64,000 nt of DNA from Bathynomus jamesi (Eukaryota; Arthropoda; Malacostraca; Isopoda; Cirolanidae). Numbering within the stretch: the stretch's first letter is position 1; the number at the start of each line of letters is the position of its first letter. A model generated the notes under the pieces. It did not search any database, was not told where the DNA came from, and was given only the letters and a program-made list of their open reading frames with translations. The translations under genes were made by a program, and so were the position numbers. Positions 9,048 to 19,315 of this stretch are shown piece by piece. Location: assembly GCA_023014485.1 (NCBI GenBank), contig JAJOZX010009080.1, forward strand, positions 102,570-166,569. The letters run 5' to 3'.

Positions 9048-9229
9048 TTGAATACACGTTGATCTGAATACACGTCTGATCTCTCGGGCTTACTGCAGTC
9101 GACTGACCACGCAGGGACTCCCAGATAGTAGCATGACTCACGGTCTTACAGTGGCGGAGCTTAGAACTTTCACCTGCGCGCACACACACACACACAAAGG
9201 AAAAGTGAAACGCTAATTGAAACATGATT
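9048..9229. other. Non-coding, with CA microsatellite
   Basis: Holds a (CA)n run at about 9179-9197 and imperfect copies of GAATACACGT. It lies upstream of the broken accessory gene. No gene seen. Confidence 0.4.
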
Positions 9230-9440
9230 TATTTAATAAACGAGATATTCAAGTTATTATATTTACAAATACGATTTAATAAACGAGATATTCAAGTTAT
9301 ATATATTTTACAAATACGTGTAATAAATCAATAGATACTTTACAAATACGATTTAATAAACGAGATATTCAAGTTATATATATATTTACAAATACGTGTA
9401 ATAAATCAATAGATACGATTATATACAAGACAAATACGTG
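9230..9440. repeat. Short tandem repeats downstream of PolB
   Basis: TTAATAAACGAGATATTCAA recurs three times and AATACGTGTAATAAATCAAT twice in interleaved units. It separates the PolB stop at 9460 from the accessory cluster. AATAAA-like strings are part of the repeat and are not strong evidence for a polyadenylation site. Confidence 0.75.
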
Positions 9441-10293
9441 TGAGTTAACAATAGAAGCATCATACGTTATGGTATCCAAAGGGCACGGTATCATAGGTAC
9501 CAGGTAACTGGTAACGTTTCCTATAGGTGTTACGGCACACCTTCGTACCCCTAAGTTCCTTCACGCCCCCAGCTTCTGCGCCCGAAAATTGTGGGTGCCT
9601 ACAATTAGTTGGGGAGGTTGTTCGCCCTCATCATCGTCCAAACATACTAGATCCTTCAACGATTCAAATTAACAACCCGCCGATTCGCATGGTTGAGCGT
9701 AATACCCTTTGCCTTCACGATATATTTCATTTCCTTCCCCACCCTGACCCGTACCCATAAGTCTTAGGTCCTGTTGAGACAAAAGAGTCGGCGTAAGCGT
9801 TGTCCCCATACTCGTCCTTGATCTCATCAGTGAGCTCGCCGAGGAACTCCCCAATAGCGGGCATGTATTCACCCTCCCTCTCTGTGAATATCACGCTATC
9901 TGTATCGGCATACAATACTCTCCGCCCAAGAGAATGCAATAGACCCCAAAGTTTTATACGGGCCTAGGCTGTTGTGAAGCTGGCCACAGGTATGTTTATA
10001 ACCCTTGAGGTATCTGTGGCAAATTCAGTGTTGTTGTACTTTATTATGTAAGTATTACCTACATTCACGATCTCCCTGACCTCTTTATCGGGAGCATTGG
10101 CATAATCCCAGACATCGCTATAACTTTGTGCCAAATGAATGCTCCCTCTGCCGGTATTCTGCGCAAATTTTCCCCATAGACTGTTTAGACACAACTTTGC
10201 ACTAAAGCGCTTGCCAGGATTCTTTACAATTTGGACACGATCAAGTTGTATACCTTCACGGTCGCGGTAACGTTGAATATAGGCAGACTTTTC

Positions 10294-10508
10294 CAAAGCT
10301 GGGCACTTGCGTTTTTTTTTGCGGTACTGCGGTACTGCGGTACTACCGCACTACCAAACCGGTACCGCATAACGCAGTACCGCAAAAAATGCGGTAGCGG
10401 TACTGCTGTACTTTCAGCGATCCTTTGCGGTACTGCGTTATGCGGTACCGGTTTGGTAGTGCGGTAGTACCGCAGTACCGCAAAAAAAAACGCAAGTGCC
10501 CAGCTTTG
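10294..10508. mobile_element. hAT MITE inserted in polB
   Basis: CAAAGCTGGGCACTTGCG and its complement bracket 215 bp that is almost entirely GCGGTAC-type inverted repeats. The 8-bp duplication GACTTTTC is at 10286-10293 and 10509-10516. It lies between motif A and motif B of the polymerase, in a region whose coding frame matches on both sides, so it is a later hit on an otherwise continuous segment. Confidence 0.93.
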
Positions 10509-12427
10509 GACTTTTCATCTTCGGTATCAACTCCTCGCGGATACCCTGATGCCTCAACCTTATCCTTCAAAAAGGCGTTTATATATGGTGTGAAAAGGTT
10601 GCGTAGCTTCTGAAACCTCCACACCTCATGTATCTTCAGTATTCTATAACCATGGCGTACGGCTAGGGCCAGCTCAGGACTTGTATATACGCCTCTGATC
10701 TACGCTGGTGGGCTATATGGTTACAATCGCCGTTATCCTCTTCCGCGCACTTCACACGCACAGGGGAAACATGAGCTTGTCGTCGATAACGACAGGTAAG
10801 ATCGGCATCCATAAATTGCGTGGGGGGAGTACGTCTACGAAAGAGAGCCCAAAGTAACGATCATTCAAATTTTTTGAAAATTCATTGATGGAGGGTAGGC
10901 TAGGTCCCACCAGTTTATCAGGAGCGCCCACGGGGTACGGATTGCTCTTCATCACGTATGGGTATAAAGAACAGAAATCGTAGTAATGGAGCTTCACGCC
11001 CTCCGTAGGTGGAAAGTATAGTCTGAAAGGATTTGTACGTCCTCCAAACAAGCTATCACCACATTTGAGAGGATCCAGCACCATTGAACGCTTGATCGTG
11101 TTTATTTCCTCACGGTACACCTCGTCTGTCTCCATCCGTGCATCATATTCATGCTCCCACAAGACTTTGTGAGTGAACTGTGATCCTATAAGTTGATCGC
11201 GGGTGCGGGTCGATGCAAGACAGTCGGCAGGAGACCTACCGTGGATATATCCGGTGATTCCGCACTCAGGACGGGGGCATCCATGCCACCAGCAACCGTT
11301 GAAGGAGTACACAGTATTCACACCAGTGACACGGTTTTCACTTAACCCATCAACCCAAAAAACACGTCCATTAATCTTAATGGGTACTTCACCCGTGTTG
11401 CGGGCGTGCTTTATGTATACACCTGTCTGTTGCTGTAGGTGTATGAGCCAGTAAATAGCCTTGTGCCCGTAAGTGCGGGGGTTGTTTCGGTGAATAATGG
11501 CTAAGGTGTCTTTAGGCATGAAGTTATTCTTGAACACCGTAAAAACATAATGATGCGATGGTGGTTGCGACTTGCAGTGGATCGCATTTGAAACGGGCTA
11601 TGTACATCCTTCTAAAGGCCTGGAAACATACTCTAAGCACGCGCACATCATTCACGCAATAACGCTCACATTCATCAGCTATATTATAAGGGTTACTTTC
11701 ATTAAAACTGTCGTAGTATCGATCAAAGTCTTCACGTTCATCCATACAGTCAAAATAATGTTTGGGGGGTGGTGGGCCTACGTAGTTTAAAGTCTCGCTG
11801 GTGAGGAAAGTGTAAGGGAAGTATCCTTTGGAAACTTCAGCTGCTACTCCCATCACCTTGGGTAGCTTTGCTAATTTACAAGGTGTGAATAATAAAGTAT
11901 CTTTAAATTGTACATTGCCTCTTATCTGCATCTGTATTAATTTGTTGCCTCTTTTCAATGGATCACCTGTAAATATCTCAGAGGACTCGTGTTCAAGCAA
12001 CTCCTTATAAAGGAACTGCGTGTCAAACTTTGCCCCGTTATGGGCGAGAATATACACAGTCATTTTTTGAACTTGTCGGCTAACTTGACAATATAGGACA
12101 CAAATAGTTTCACAGGACTATCGCGGACATTCGTTTTAAAAACGTTTGTCCGTTTACCACATTTGGGGCACTCGTCACATTCGATACCCATACACTCATC
12201 ACAGATGGTCTGGCTCACAAGTAAATGTGGAATTACCTCTTTGGTTTCAGCGTTCGTATATGTTTCTATATCGTAGTATACAGTTATACAAGGGTTATTT
12301 TTAGGCTTAGCATCTTTCATATAACATACATGCTTTACTCCATCCGCCTTATATTCCTCCTGGCATGTAGGACAGTGAATTACGTCACACTTGTGCTTAA
12401 ATTTTCCCCAATTATCCATTGTGTGAA

Positions 12428-12741
12428 ACATACCACATTCACAGATTCTCATTTTCCTGCACGTGCCAATTGATTTATGGAAATCAAAACAGCTATTATT
12501 GAAAAATGTGCGTCTACACACATCACAGTCTCTCTTCTCAGCTTCAACTACACGGCTTTCACATTTGGTGCTTTTACACTGCTCACATACCACATTCACA
12601 GATTCTCATTTTCCTGCACGTGCCAATTGATTTATGGAAATCAAAACAGCTATTATTGAAAAATGTGCGTCTACACACATCACAGTCTCTCTTCTCAGCT
12701 TCAACTACACGGCTTTCACATTTGGTGCTTTTACACTGCTC
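12428..12741. repeat. 157-bp tandem duplication in polB
   Basis: The block from ACATACCACATTCACAGATT to ACACTGCTC occurs twice in tandem (12428-12584 and 12585-12741), essentially identical. It covers the zinc-binding segment containing CEQCKSTKCE and CDVCRRTFF. Because 157 is not a multiple of three, it shifts the frame. Confidence 0.95.
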
Positions 12742-13637
12742 ACATACCATGTGACATTCTTTACAATGTCTCACTATATCATCCGCAAACTCGAGGCACC
12801 CCTTACACAAATCATGATGTCTCCCATATTTTCGACTTTTGTCATAACTCGCGTAAAGCCACCTTATATTACGGATGGGGAGATACGTTGTCCCTGACAA
12901 TCCTAAAATAAGTAGGGGTCTTGTACGATCTCTCACACAGCTTTTAAAAACATACACAGTCCCACGACGATCATCCAACCCAAACACAACTATGCGGACA
13001 TTCATTTCCTGTTCTACCCTTCTCAGCTCTTCAGGACCCATATTACAGTCAAATTCAAGTTCACAGTCTACAGCTAGTTTACGGGCACGCTCCACGACTG
13101 TAGGCAACCAAATTTTTTGAGTTCGTGTATTTTGTACAGTAAACATACGTGCTAAGAGTACTGCTATAAAGCCGCAACCACGATCGACGTTTATATGCTT
13201 TCGGTAAATAGTCGGAGAATTGAAGTTAAGAGTATACGGTATGGCACTATGACCCGCAACACGGAATACATGGTTAATATTTACCGTGAAGTTGTCCATA
13301 TTGAAGGCTATACTACTTTGGGCGGCTTGCATTATACGTCCTAATATATATTCTACATCTTCAGCCGCCAAACGTCTAATTGGCACTATCACCCAATAAT
13401 CGTCTACATCACCGTCATCTGACCCGAATCCAAAGGACAGACTCGTCCTGACTTCACGCTCGTCACGATTCTGAAGAGCAAACTCTATAATATGCTGTAC
13501 AACCCGGCGTAACCCGCGCTCAATTCCATTGCTATACATGACTCTAGGGTCGACCCTGACTCTATACCGATTTCTAGTCAAGGCTGGGGTGGGGGCTGCG
13601 GATCGCACCAATTCGAGCGTTATTTCATCCTCAATAG

Positions 13638-13850
13638 AACGGGGGCGGCGGATGAATTAGGGGATATATTAGCGGAAGGTGCTGATGGGGGGTCTGTTGC
13701 GTAGGAGGTTGAGGGTTGGGGATCTATTATTGTAGACTTAACAGAACGGGGGGCGGCGGATGAATAAGGGGATATATTAGCGGGAGGTGCTGCTGGGGGG
13801 CTTGTTGCGTAAGAGGTTGAGGGTTGGGGATCTATTACCGCTGCAACAGG
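13638..13850. repeat. Tandem repeat of about 107 bp in the PolB N-terminal region
   Basis: Two units encode DPQPSTSYAT-(S/D)PP and ANISP-(Y/N)SSAAP. They differ by a G-run of 5 in one unit (13641-13645) and 6 in the other (13748-13753). That one-base difference is where the Pro/Ser-rich frame separates from the PolB frame. Confidence 0.85.
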
Positions 13851-14115
13851 CGCGTATTTCGTGCGCTTTATACCTGACGTGGGGTTCTCACACCTCCGCT
13901 TTGGACGTGCTACCGGTATCGCTGGTGAGGGTTCGTTGGCAGGGGAGGAGATCACAACTACACTGTCGTCGAGGTCATCCGTAATGTCAATGATGGGATG
14001 CTCTACCTCATCGTCATTCACGGTTCTGTGGGAGAAGAAAGCAAAATATAAGGAACAGCACTCAAAATTTGTAATATTTTGTAAATGACCCACTTAGGAG
14101 TGTGACGTGTTAGAA

Positions 14116-14745
14116 ATGGACTCTGTAGAAAAATTCAGATTCACGAGCCCATCCACATGTATTATATCTGGACCTACAGGATGTGGTAAAACTGTGTTTA
14201 TGCTTAAAATCATTAAAGAAAAGGGAGAGATGTTCTCGAAATTTGTGCGTAAAGTTATATGGTGCTATTCGACGTATCAATCAGTGTTCAACGAGTACCA
14301 AGATGATATTTTGTTCCACAAAGGCGTATATGACGTTAATTCGTTAAAGGGAAATGAACATACAATCATTGTAATTGACGATCTCATGTTGGAGATGGAT
14401 AAAACGTTTGCCGAGACATTTACAGTATTCTCCCACCATCTTAACATAAGCGTGTTCTTCATCAATCAGAATCTATTTTTCAAAAATAGATACATGCGCG
14501 ATGTGTCGTTAAATACGCAATATCTAGTCTTATTCGCGCAACGTAGAGATGTATCACAAATTGGGGTATTAGCCAATCAAATGTTCCCGAATCAGCGTAA
14601 GGAGTTTTTGGAAGTTTATAAAGAAGCTACAAGCACGCGTTACGGATATTTGCTTTGCGACCTTCATCCGCGAAACACGTTTAGAGTGCTTCTGCGAACG
14701 AATATATTTCCAAACGAGCCTGAAACGGTGTATATTCCAGAATGA
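14116..14745 (+). CDS. Polinton packaging ATPase (A32/FtsK-HerA-like)
   Basis: A 209-aa intact frame from ATG 14116; an upstream GTG at 14107 is less likely. Walker A is GPTGCGKT at residues 19-26, Walker B is IVIDD at about 85-89, and NQNLFFKNRYMRD follows as the sensor-like region typical of A32-type packaging ATPases. By family knowledge it would pump element DNA into capsids. Size is close to that usual for Polintons. The next gene overlaps its stop in an ATGA junction, indicating a tightly packed transcription unit. Only about 20 bp separate it from the divergent PolB frame, so the promoter must overlap coding or leader sequence. Confidence 0.92.
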   Translation: MDSVEKFRFTSPSTCIISGPTGCGKTVFMLKIIKEKGEMFSKFVRKVIWCYSTYQSVFNEYQDDILFHKGVYDVNSLKGNEHTIIVIDDLMLEMDKTFAETFTVFSHHLNISVFFINQNLFFKNRYMRDVSLNTQYLVLFAQRRDVSQIGVLANQMFPNQRKEFLEVYKEATSTRYGYLLCDLHPRNTFRVLLRTNIFPNEPETVYIPE

Positions 14746-15011
14746 CAAAGAGACTAAAGAAATACCGTGAATTAATAAAAATCTATCATCGACTGCCCCG
14801 GGCATTGCAGCAGATGTTTATTAAAAATATCGACGCCGACTTTTTAAAATGCATCTGTGAAATCTGTCTTAACGTTATAAATTGCAATGTATCAATGAAA
14901 ACCCATCAGAAGGCTCGCCTACGCCGCTACAAGAACATAATACGTGCACTCGCTCGTAAAAGTCAAACTGTAGCGAAGAAAAAACGAATTATTGTACAAA
15001 CAGGAGGGTAA
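14742..15011 (+). CDS. Conserved small basic Polinton protein (89 aa)
   Basis: Starts in the ATGA overlap with the ATPase stop. Contains FLKCICEICLNVINCNVSM followed by a Lys/Arg-rich tail, LARKSQTVAKKKRIIVQTGG. I have seen this layout (a CICE-x-x-LNV block, then a basic helix ending in V-Q-x-G-G) in small ORFs next to the ATPase of other Polintons, but its function is not established. It is intact. Confidence 0.7.
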   Translation: MTKRLKKYRELIKIYHRLPRALQQMFIKNIDADFLKCICEICLNVINCNVSMKTHQKARLRRYKNIIRALARKSQTVAKKKRIIVQTGG

Positions 15012-15064
15012 TTTCTCCCCATCTTATTTTCAGTTTTGGGTCCTTTACTGACTAGATTAATATA

Positions 15065-15610
15065 ATGAAGAAAGTGGTAGTGATTCCCCACGAGGTGTAC
15101 GCTTCACTGCAAAGGAATCCAGACACGGATCTAGATCCCCGTAAAAGCAGACTTAAAAGAATGGAAAGCGAATTGCTAGCCCTATTAAACAGTGAAAAAA
15201 TACCTGATGAGAAAAGAATCTTATACAAAGAAGCTCTGCAGAAATTTCTTCACGAGTACGAAAATTATAAGAGCCCTACAGAGATTCCTGTGGTTATTAG
15301 GCACAGCACGGGGGACGATGGACATGGCGACATAGGATCTGTGCTCGACGATACAGCTGACCAACCAAAAAGATTAGCCACACAACATATCGAACATGTA
15401 TTAAAAAGCACCCTCCCACATACATTGATGAGTAAAGGCTTAAGTCTTTATAATCTATTGAATGAGGATCCAGCCATACAATGGACCGATACAGGCGAGC
15501 TCATTGTGGAAGGATCAAAGGTACATGCAACGCATGTGACACAATTGAAGGCACCGTCACCCCCGGCGGGGGTGGTGAAAAATACCACCATAAGAGGAAG
15601 AAGAGGTTAA
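15065..15610 (+). CDS. Conserved Polinton hypothetical protein (181 aa)
   Basis: Begins MKKVVVIPHEVYASLQ, then a charged helical part, LYKEALQKFLHEYEN, and a C-terminal domain with LLNEDPAIQWTDTGELIVEG before a Ser/Pro/Arg-rich tail. This two-part plan (valine-rich start plus helical segment, then a W-x-x-x-G-E-L-x-x-x-G motif) recurs in Polinton ORFs placed between ATPase and integrase. Function unknown; a virion role is plausible from the neighbourhood. Intact, no membrane segment. Confidence 0.65.
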   Translation: MKKVVVIPHEVYASLQRNPDTDLDPRKSRLKRMESELLALLNSEKIPDEKRILYKEALQKFLHEYENYKSPTEIPVVIRHSTGDDGHGDIGSVLDDTADQPKRLATQHIEHVLKSTLPHTLMSKGLSLYNLLNEDPAIQWTDTGELIVEGSKVHATHVTQLKAPSPPAGVVKNTTIRGRRG

Positions 15611-15644
15611 ACCAACCCTACCCACGTGCCTCTAAAATACGCAA

Positions 15645-16712
15645 ATGGCTAACGTATTAACTAAACGTTATTATGATTTCTACCCCATCCTCTTACGGCG
15701 GCGTAGATAGACTGTACAGAAGTGTTTACGGAGTAGGAAAAAAGATGTTGAAAGATTTTTGAGGGAGCAGGACGCTTATACGCTTCATAAGCCTGTGAGA
15801 AAAAGGTTTAAAACAGCCAAGACAACGGCTTCCTCGATTGATTCTATTTGGCAAGCAGATTTAACAGACATGCAAAGATATTCTGTGTATAACGATGGTT
15901 ACCGCTACATTCTATTCATAATAGACGTATTCTCTAGATATCTGTGGCTAGTTCTCTGAAAATAAATCACCTGAAACAGTTGCTAAAGCCACCAAAACGC
16001 TAATGTTAAAAGAAAACAGGATTCCTGGCTATTTTTGTACGGATATGGGGAAGGAATTTATAGGCCGTGCTTTTCAGAACATGTTGACAGAGTTTAATAT
16101 CAGCTATTACACAACCAATTCTATACACAAGGCTTCTTTAGCTGAAAGAGTTCAGCGCACCATAAAGGAACGCATGCACCGTTATTTTACACATAAAACA
16201 CATACAGATTTCTAGACATTCTGGAATCATTGGCATCATCCTACAACGCTCACACCATCGCACGATTGGGACAACACCTAACGAAGTTTTAGAAAGAGGT
16301 ACGCTCCCGAGAAGAGATGGATCACCACCACCACCACCACACTCTGCGCGCTTCAAAATCAATGATTATGTAAGGCTGTCGCGTTCTGGAATAAATTCGC
16401 AAAGGTTTTGAGCAAGGATGGACACGCGAGATTTTAAAGTTAGGGCTGTGAACCTAAAGGTGAGATAATGATGTATTACATTGAAGATTTGAATGGGGAA
16501 GAAATCTCAGGAGGTTTTTACCGCGAGGATTGCAGAAAGTTGCGTTTAATTTAGAAAAAAATGTGTTTAAAATTGAGAAAATTTTAGGAAGCAAAGGTTC
16601 AGGAAAGAGAAAAATGTACCTGGTGAAATGGCTAGGGTACCCAGAAAGCTTCAACACCTATATAAAAGCTGATGCAATAATGAAGCTAAATAGTATGCAA
16701 CATGGCTCCTAA
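15645..16712 (+). pseudogene. Polinton integrase with chromodomain, broken
   Basis: A retroviral-type integrase core is spread over several frames. The first catalytic Asp is in IWQADLTDM (about 15845) followed by YRYILFIIDVFSRYLW. The second is in CTDMGKEF and the Glu in SLAERVQR, with 33 residues between them, close to the usual DDE spacing. The C-terminal chromodomain is recognisable at 16545-16690 (YLVKWLGYPESFNTYI). Frameshifts occur near 15680-15750, 15955, 16215 and 16300-16530. The ATG at 15645 is a guess. It would have joined element ends to host DNA, making the 6-bp duplication. The 3' end overlaps the next gene. Confidence 0.9.
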
Positions 16713-17555
16713 CCATTTCTACGTCACACTCCCGTCCTCCTCGTCCCTGTCTGTACACCCTAACAACATACTAGCCAACTTTGTAACAGAGCTCCACAAG
16801 CACATTGAATTGGGTCGTGATTCGTATGAGGTGGGGATATGCGAAATTCAGCTGGACACCATCTTTTTAAATATTGAACATAAATAAACCGTTTTTACGA
16901 TTCTTAGAGACATTGACGAGTGTGAAAAAGCTGGGTAGCTATGGATGAAACTATGCGTATCGCCCGGACTAAGGTTGCACGGTATTACAGTACAGAAGTA
17001 AGACTAGGACCGGGTCAATATGGTTCGGCGAGGATGTTGTGAGAGGCTTAAACGTAAGTTTAAGAAACTCAAACCTTACGAATGATTTAGTATACGAAAT
17101 CGTAAACAACCCTGCACATACACTAATCCTAAAATCAAAGACTAACAGACGTATTAAAGACCATAGAAAGTTCAAATTCTAGCCAATGGCCGATATAGCG
17201 CAGCCTTCCAAAGAGACACATTTCACGAGACACAGCATGACTTGTCCAGATTAATGTATCAATTGAAGATGGAGAAATTGGCTGAAAGGTCCCCAGACAT
17301 GTGCTATATTTACAGTAATATAGTGGAGCACCAGTTTGTTGGGGATACCCAGGCACGCCTGCTGCGCATTGCTCACATCCCCAACCATAGAGGAAGGAGT
17401 TTGAGTATTACATATGACAGACCCATTATGTGAATGTCGCAACTAATTTAATAACCAATATCTCAATATATATAAGAACGATTGAGGGTGAAAACTTCCC
17501 ATTCGGTAACGGGAGCTTAACAGTGAAGCTACACTTTCGACGCACTGAGTTATAA
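16702..17555 (+). pseudogene. Polinton minor capsid (penton-like) protein, broken
   Basis: N-terminal FYVTLPSSSSLSVHP and YEVGICEIQLDTIF (16702-16887), a middle block with SNIVEHQFVGDTQARLLRI (17300-17380), and a C-terminal FPFGNGSLTVKLHFRR ending at 17555 together match the single-jelly-roll minor capsid family of Polintons. The blocks lie in different frames, with breaks at about 16888-16970, 17178-17240 and 17430. The stop and the next start overlap as TAATG. The protein would cap the fivefold vertices of the predicted capsid; that is family inference. Confidence 0.8.
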
Positions 17556-17938
17556 TGGATAGAAAGCCTTTCACCGTCTATCGAGGGGTGAGATACCAGC
17601 GCGGTAGTGGACTTGGGTCCATTTTTTCATCCATACTACGTACGGCTGTTCCTTTGCTGAAGAGGGGTGCCAGATACCTTGGAAGGAAAGCGCTACAATC
17701 AGGTATTAACACTGCAGAAGACATATTGGCCGGGGCTAAACCTAAAGAGGCTCTAAAAAAACATTTAAAGCGTACACGGGACGAAATCATCAAAGATGCA
17801 AAGAGAAAAATGCGTGGTGGCGGGAAGAAGCGGGCTGCCCGGAAGAAGAAGGGGTCACGTGGTATTAAACGTAAAAGGCTATCAAAAAAGAAGTGCTGTA
17901 AGCGAATGAAACCTATGGTTGACCACTTTTTTGACTGA
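17555..17938 (+). CDS. Polinton core/minor structural protein, basic (127 aa)
   Basis: N-terminal YQRGSGLGSIFSSIL leads into an amphipathic helix (LLKRGARYLGRKAL, then SGINTAEDILAGAKPKEAL), followed by a long Lys/Arg/Gly tail, GGGKKRAARKKKGSRG. In other Polintons, a protein of this type sits between minor and major capsid genes and is compared with adenovirus core or pVI-like proteins. DNA-binding through the tail is likely. Intact, and it begins within the stop codon of the upstream gene. Confidence 0.7.
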   Translation: MDRKPFTVYRGVRYQRGSGLGSIFSSILRTAVPLLKRGARYLGRKALQSGINTAEDILAGAKPKEALKKHLKRTRDEIIKDAKRKMRGGGKKRAARKKKGSRGIKRKRLSKKKCCKRMKPMVDHFFD

Positions 17939-18012
17939 TGTAAGCTAAGGACATTGATCTCATGAATCATAGTTTGTTTACCACTTGCCGAGAGAGGAGT
18001 CACTATTTCGCC

Positions 18013-19314
18013 ATGGCACGCTTCATCCACCCATGTAGTTCACAATGCTGTAAATCGGAGCTGTCCCTTTTTGAGCTACCTCCAACCCAAGTTTCTATTG
18101 AGCACAGTGACTTTATTACAATTAACCCTTTAAACACAATTAGTTCCCCGAGTGCACCTATAGAATTCGTGATACCCAGCTCAGGCCCTTACTTTTTTGA
18201 TCCAAGCTGTGTGCACATGTACGCTAAGCTACGTATAGCCCATTCTGATGGAACGGTCTGCGATGACAAATATGCTGTATACCCTGAAACAAACTTTCTG
18301 CACTCCATATTCAACCAGTGTGACGTATATTTAAATCAGACCAACATATCGGCAGGCACGGGGTACTATCATCTACGAGCCTATCTGGAAAATGTCCTCA
18401 ACTTTTCCAAAGAAGCGAAGGCTACCTTTTTAAGTGCCGAGGGATATTATCAAACTAAAGATGAAAATAGTATAAAGGACAAATTTAAAAATTCTAAAAA
18501 GAAAATATACGAGTGTTTTGGACGGTTGCACACAGATTTCACTTTCCAGGAGAAGTTGCTTGTCAACGGGGTGGATATGAAAATAAAGCTCACCCGCACG
18601 AGTCCTAAGATCTGCTTAAATCTGGCTGCTGATCAAGAGGAGGGTGCAAAGCCCGTTGTGGTTCACATTATGGACACATACCTCCGCGTACGGCGAGTGA
18701 AATTAAGTTCACCAAAACAACTAGAAATTGAGAAAAATTTACTAAACGCTACAGTGAAATATCCTATTAACAGAGTGCAAATCAAACTATATACGGTTCC
18801 TGCAGGGTTGGCATCGAAGCAGATAGAAAACATTGCCCTGGGAAATCTTCCTAAAAGGATATTACTCGGCATGCAGGACCATGCTTCGGTGAATGGAAAA
18901 TATAAAAAGAGTGCCTTTAAATTCGAGAATTTCGGACTTAAAAACATAACTCTATACGTTAATGGCACTGCTTTGGGTGGAACAATGGGTACGGACTATT
19001 CATCAGACGCTGTGTTCCCTCTTTGTGCCAGAGCCTATAGTAATCTGACCCATATTGCAGGTGATTGTGATGAGCTTGGTAATGGGGTAACGCAGGAAGA
19101 ATTCATTGATCAATTTAACCATTACCCGTTTGACATTACACCTGACTTATCTGCTAGCGTAAATACCCATTTAACCCCACAGCAGAGCGGAAACATCTCA
19201 GTGGGGCTGGAATTCGCCAAGCCTATAGACGCTCCTATTAGTGTACTAGTATATCTCGAATCGCAAGCCCTAATAGAAGTAGATAGATTTAGGAGCGTTA
19301 TCACTGACTTTTAA
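18013..19314 (+). CDS. Polinton major capsid protein (double jelly-roll)
   Basis: Intact 433-aa frame from the ATG at 18013 (MARFIHP); an upstream ATG at 17962 adds 17 residues and is less likely given the family N-terminus. The start of the mature region, CCKSELSLFELPPTQVSIEH, with PIEFVIPSSG soon after, is the hallmark of Polinton major capsid proteins. GYYHLRAYLENVLNFS and the C-terminal VYLESQALIEVDR also fit. The protein is predicted to form icosahedral capsids. Its length is at the short end of the family but no frame break is seen. The protease start lies 2 nt after its stop. Confidence 0.9.
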   Translation: MARFIHPCSSQCCKSELSLFELPPTQVSIEHSDFITINPLNTISSPSAPIEFVIPSSGPYFFDPSCVHMYAKLRIAHSDGTVCDDKYAVYPETNFLHSIFNQCDVYLNQTNISAGTGYYHLRAYLENVLNFSKEAKATFLSAEGYYQTKDENSIKDKFKNSKKKIYECFGRLHTDFTFQEKLLVNGVDMKIKLTRTSPKICLNLAADQEEGAKPVVVHIMDTYLRVRRVKLSSPKQLEIEKNLLNATVKYPINRVQIKLYTVPAGLASKQIENIALGNLPKRILLGMQDHASVNGKYKKSAFKFENFGLKNITLYVNGTALGGTMGTDYSSDAVFPLCARAYSNLTHIAGDCDELGNGVTQEEFIDQFNHYPFDITPDLSASVNTHLTPQQSGNISVGLEFAKPIDAPISVLVYLESQALIEVDRFRSVITDF

Positions 19315-19315
19315 A

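Larger units (their letters stand above)
9460..14093 (-). pseudogene. polB: Polinton protein-primed DNA polymerase B, broken
   Basis: B-family motifs appear in the correct order on the minus strand. Zinc-binding Cys/His clusters and ExoI (YYDIETYTN, about 12300) come first, then ExoII (AHNGAKFDTQF, about 12040), ExoIII (YCVNDVRVL), motif A (DFCSLYPYVM, about 10970), motif B (KLCLNSLWGKFAQ, about 10190) and motif C (YADTDSVIF, about 9910). The C-terminus, DTVPFGYHNV, stops at 9460. The enzyme would replicate the element from a protein primer. Breaks are a 157-bp tandem duplication (12428-12741), frame changes near 13641, 12060 and 11530, degenerate sequence at 10640-10750, a MITE at 10294-10508, and shifts near 9730. 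N-terminal to the motifs is a Pro/Ser-rich region. The start is uncertain because a good splice acceptor ends at about 14026. Confidence 0.92.

Noticed and set aside
10231..10624. ORFs with RYCGTTALPNRYRITQY-like sequence
   Set aside because: That part is the GCGGTAC-rich MITE read in several frames; only the flanking parts are PolB.
12225..12911. Plus-strand ORFs over 12.2-12.9 kb
   Set aside because: Antisense to the PolB zinc-binding region; repeated only because of the 157-bp duplication.
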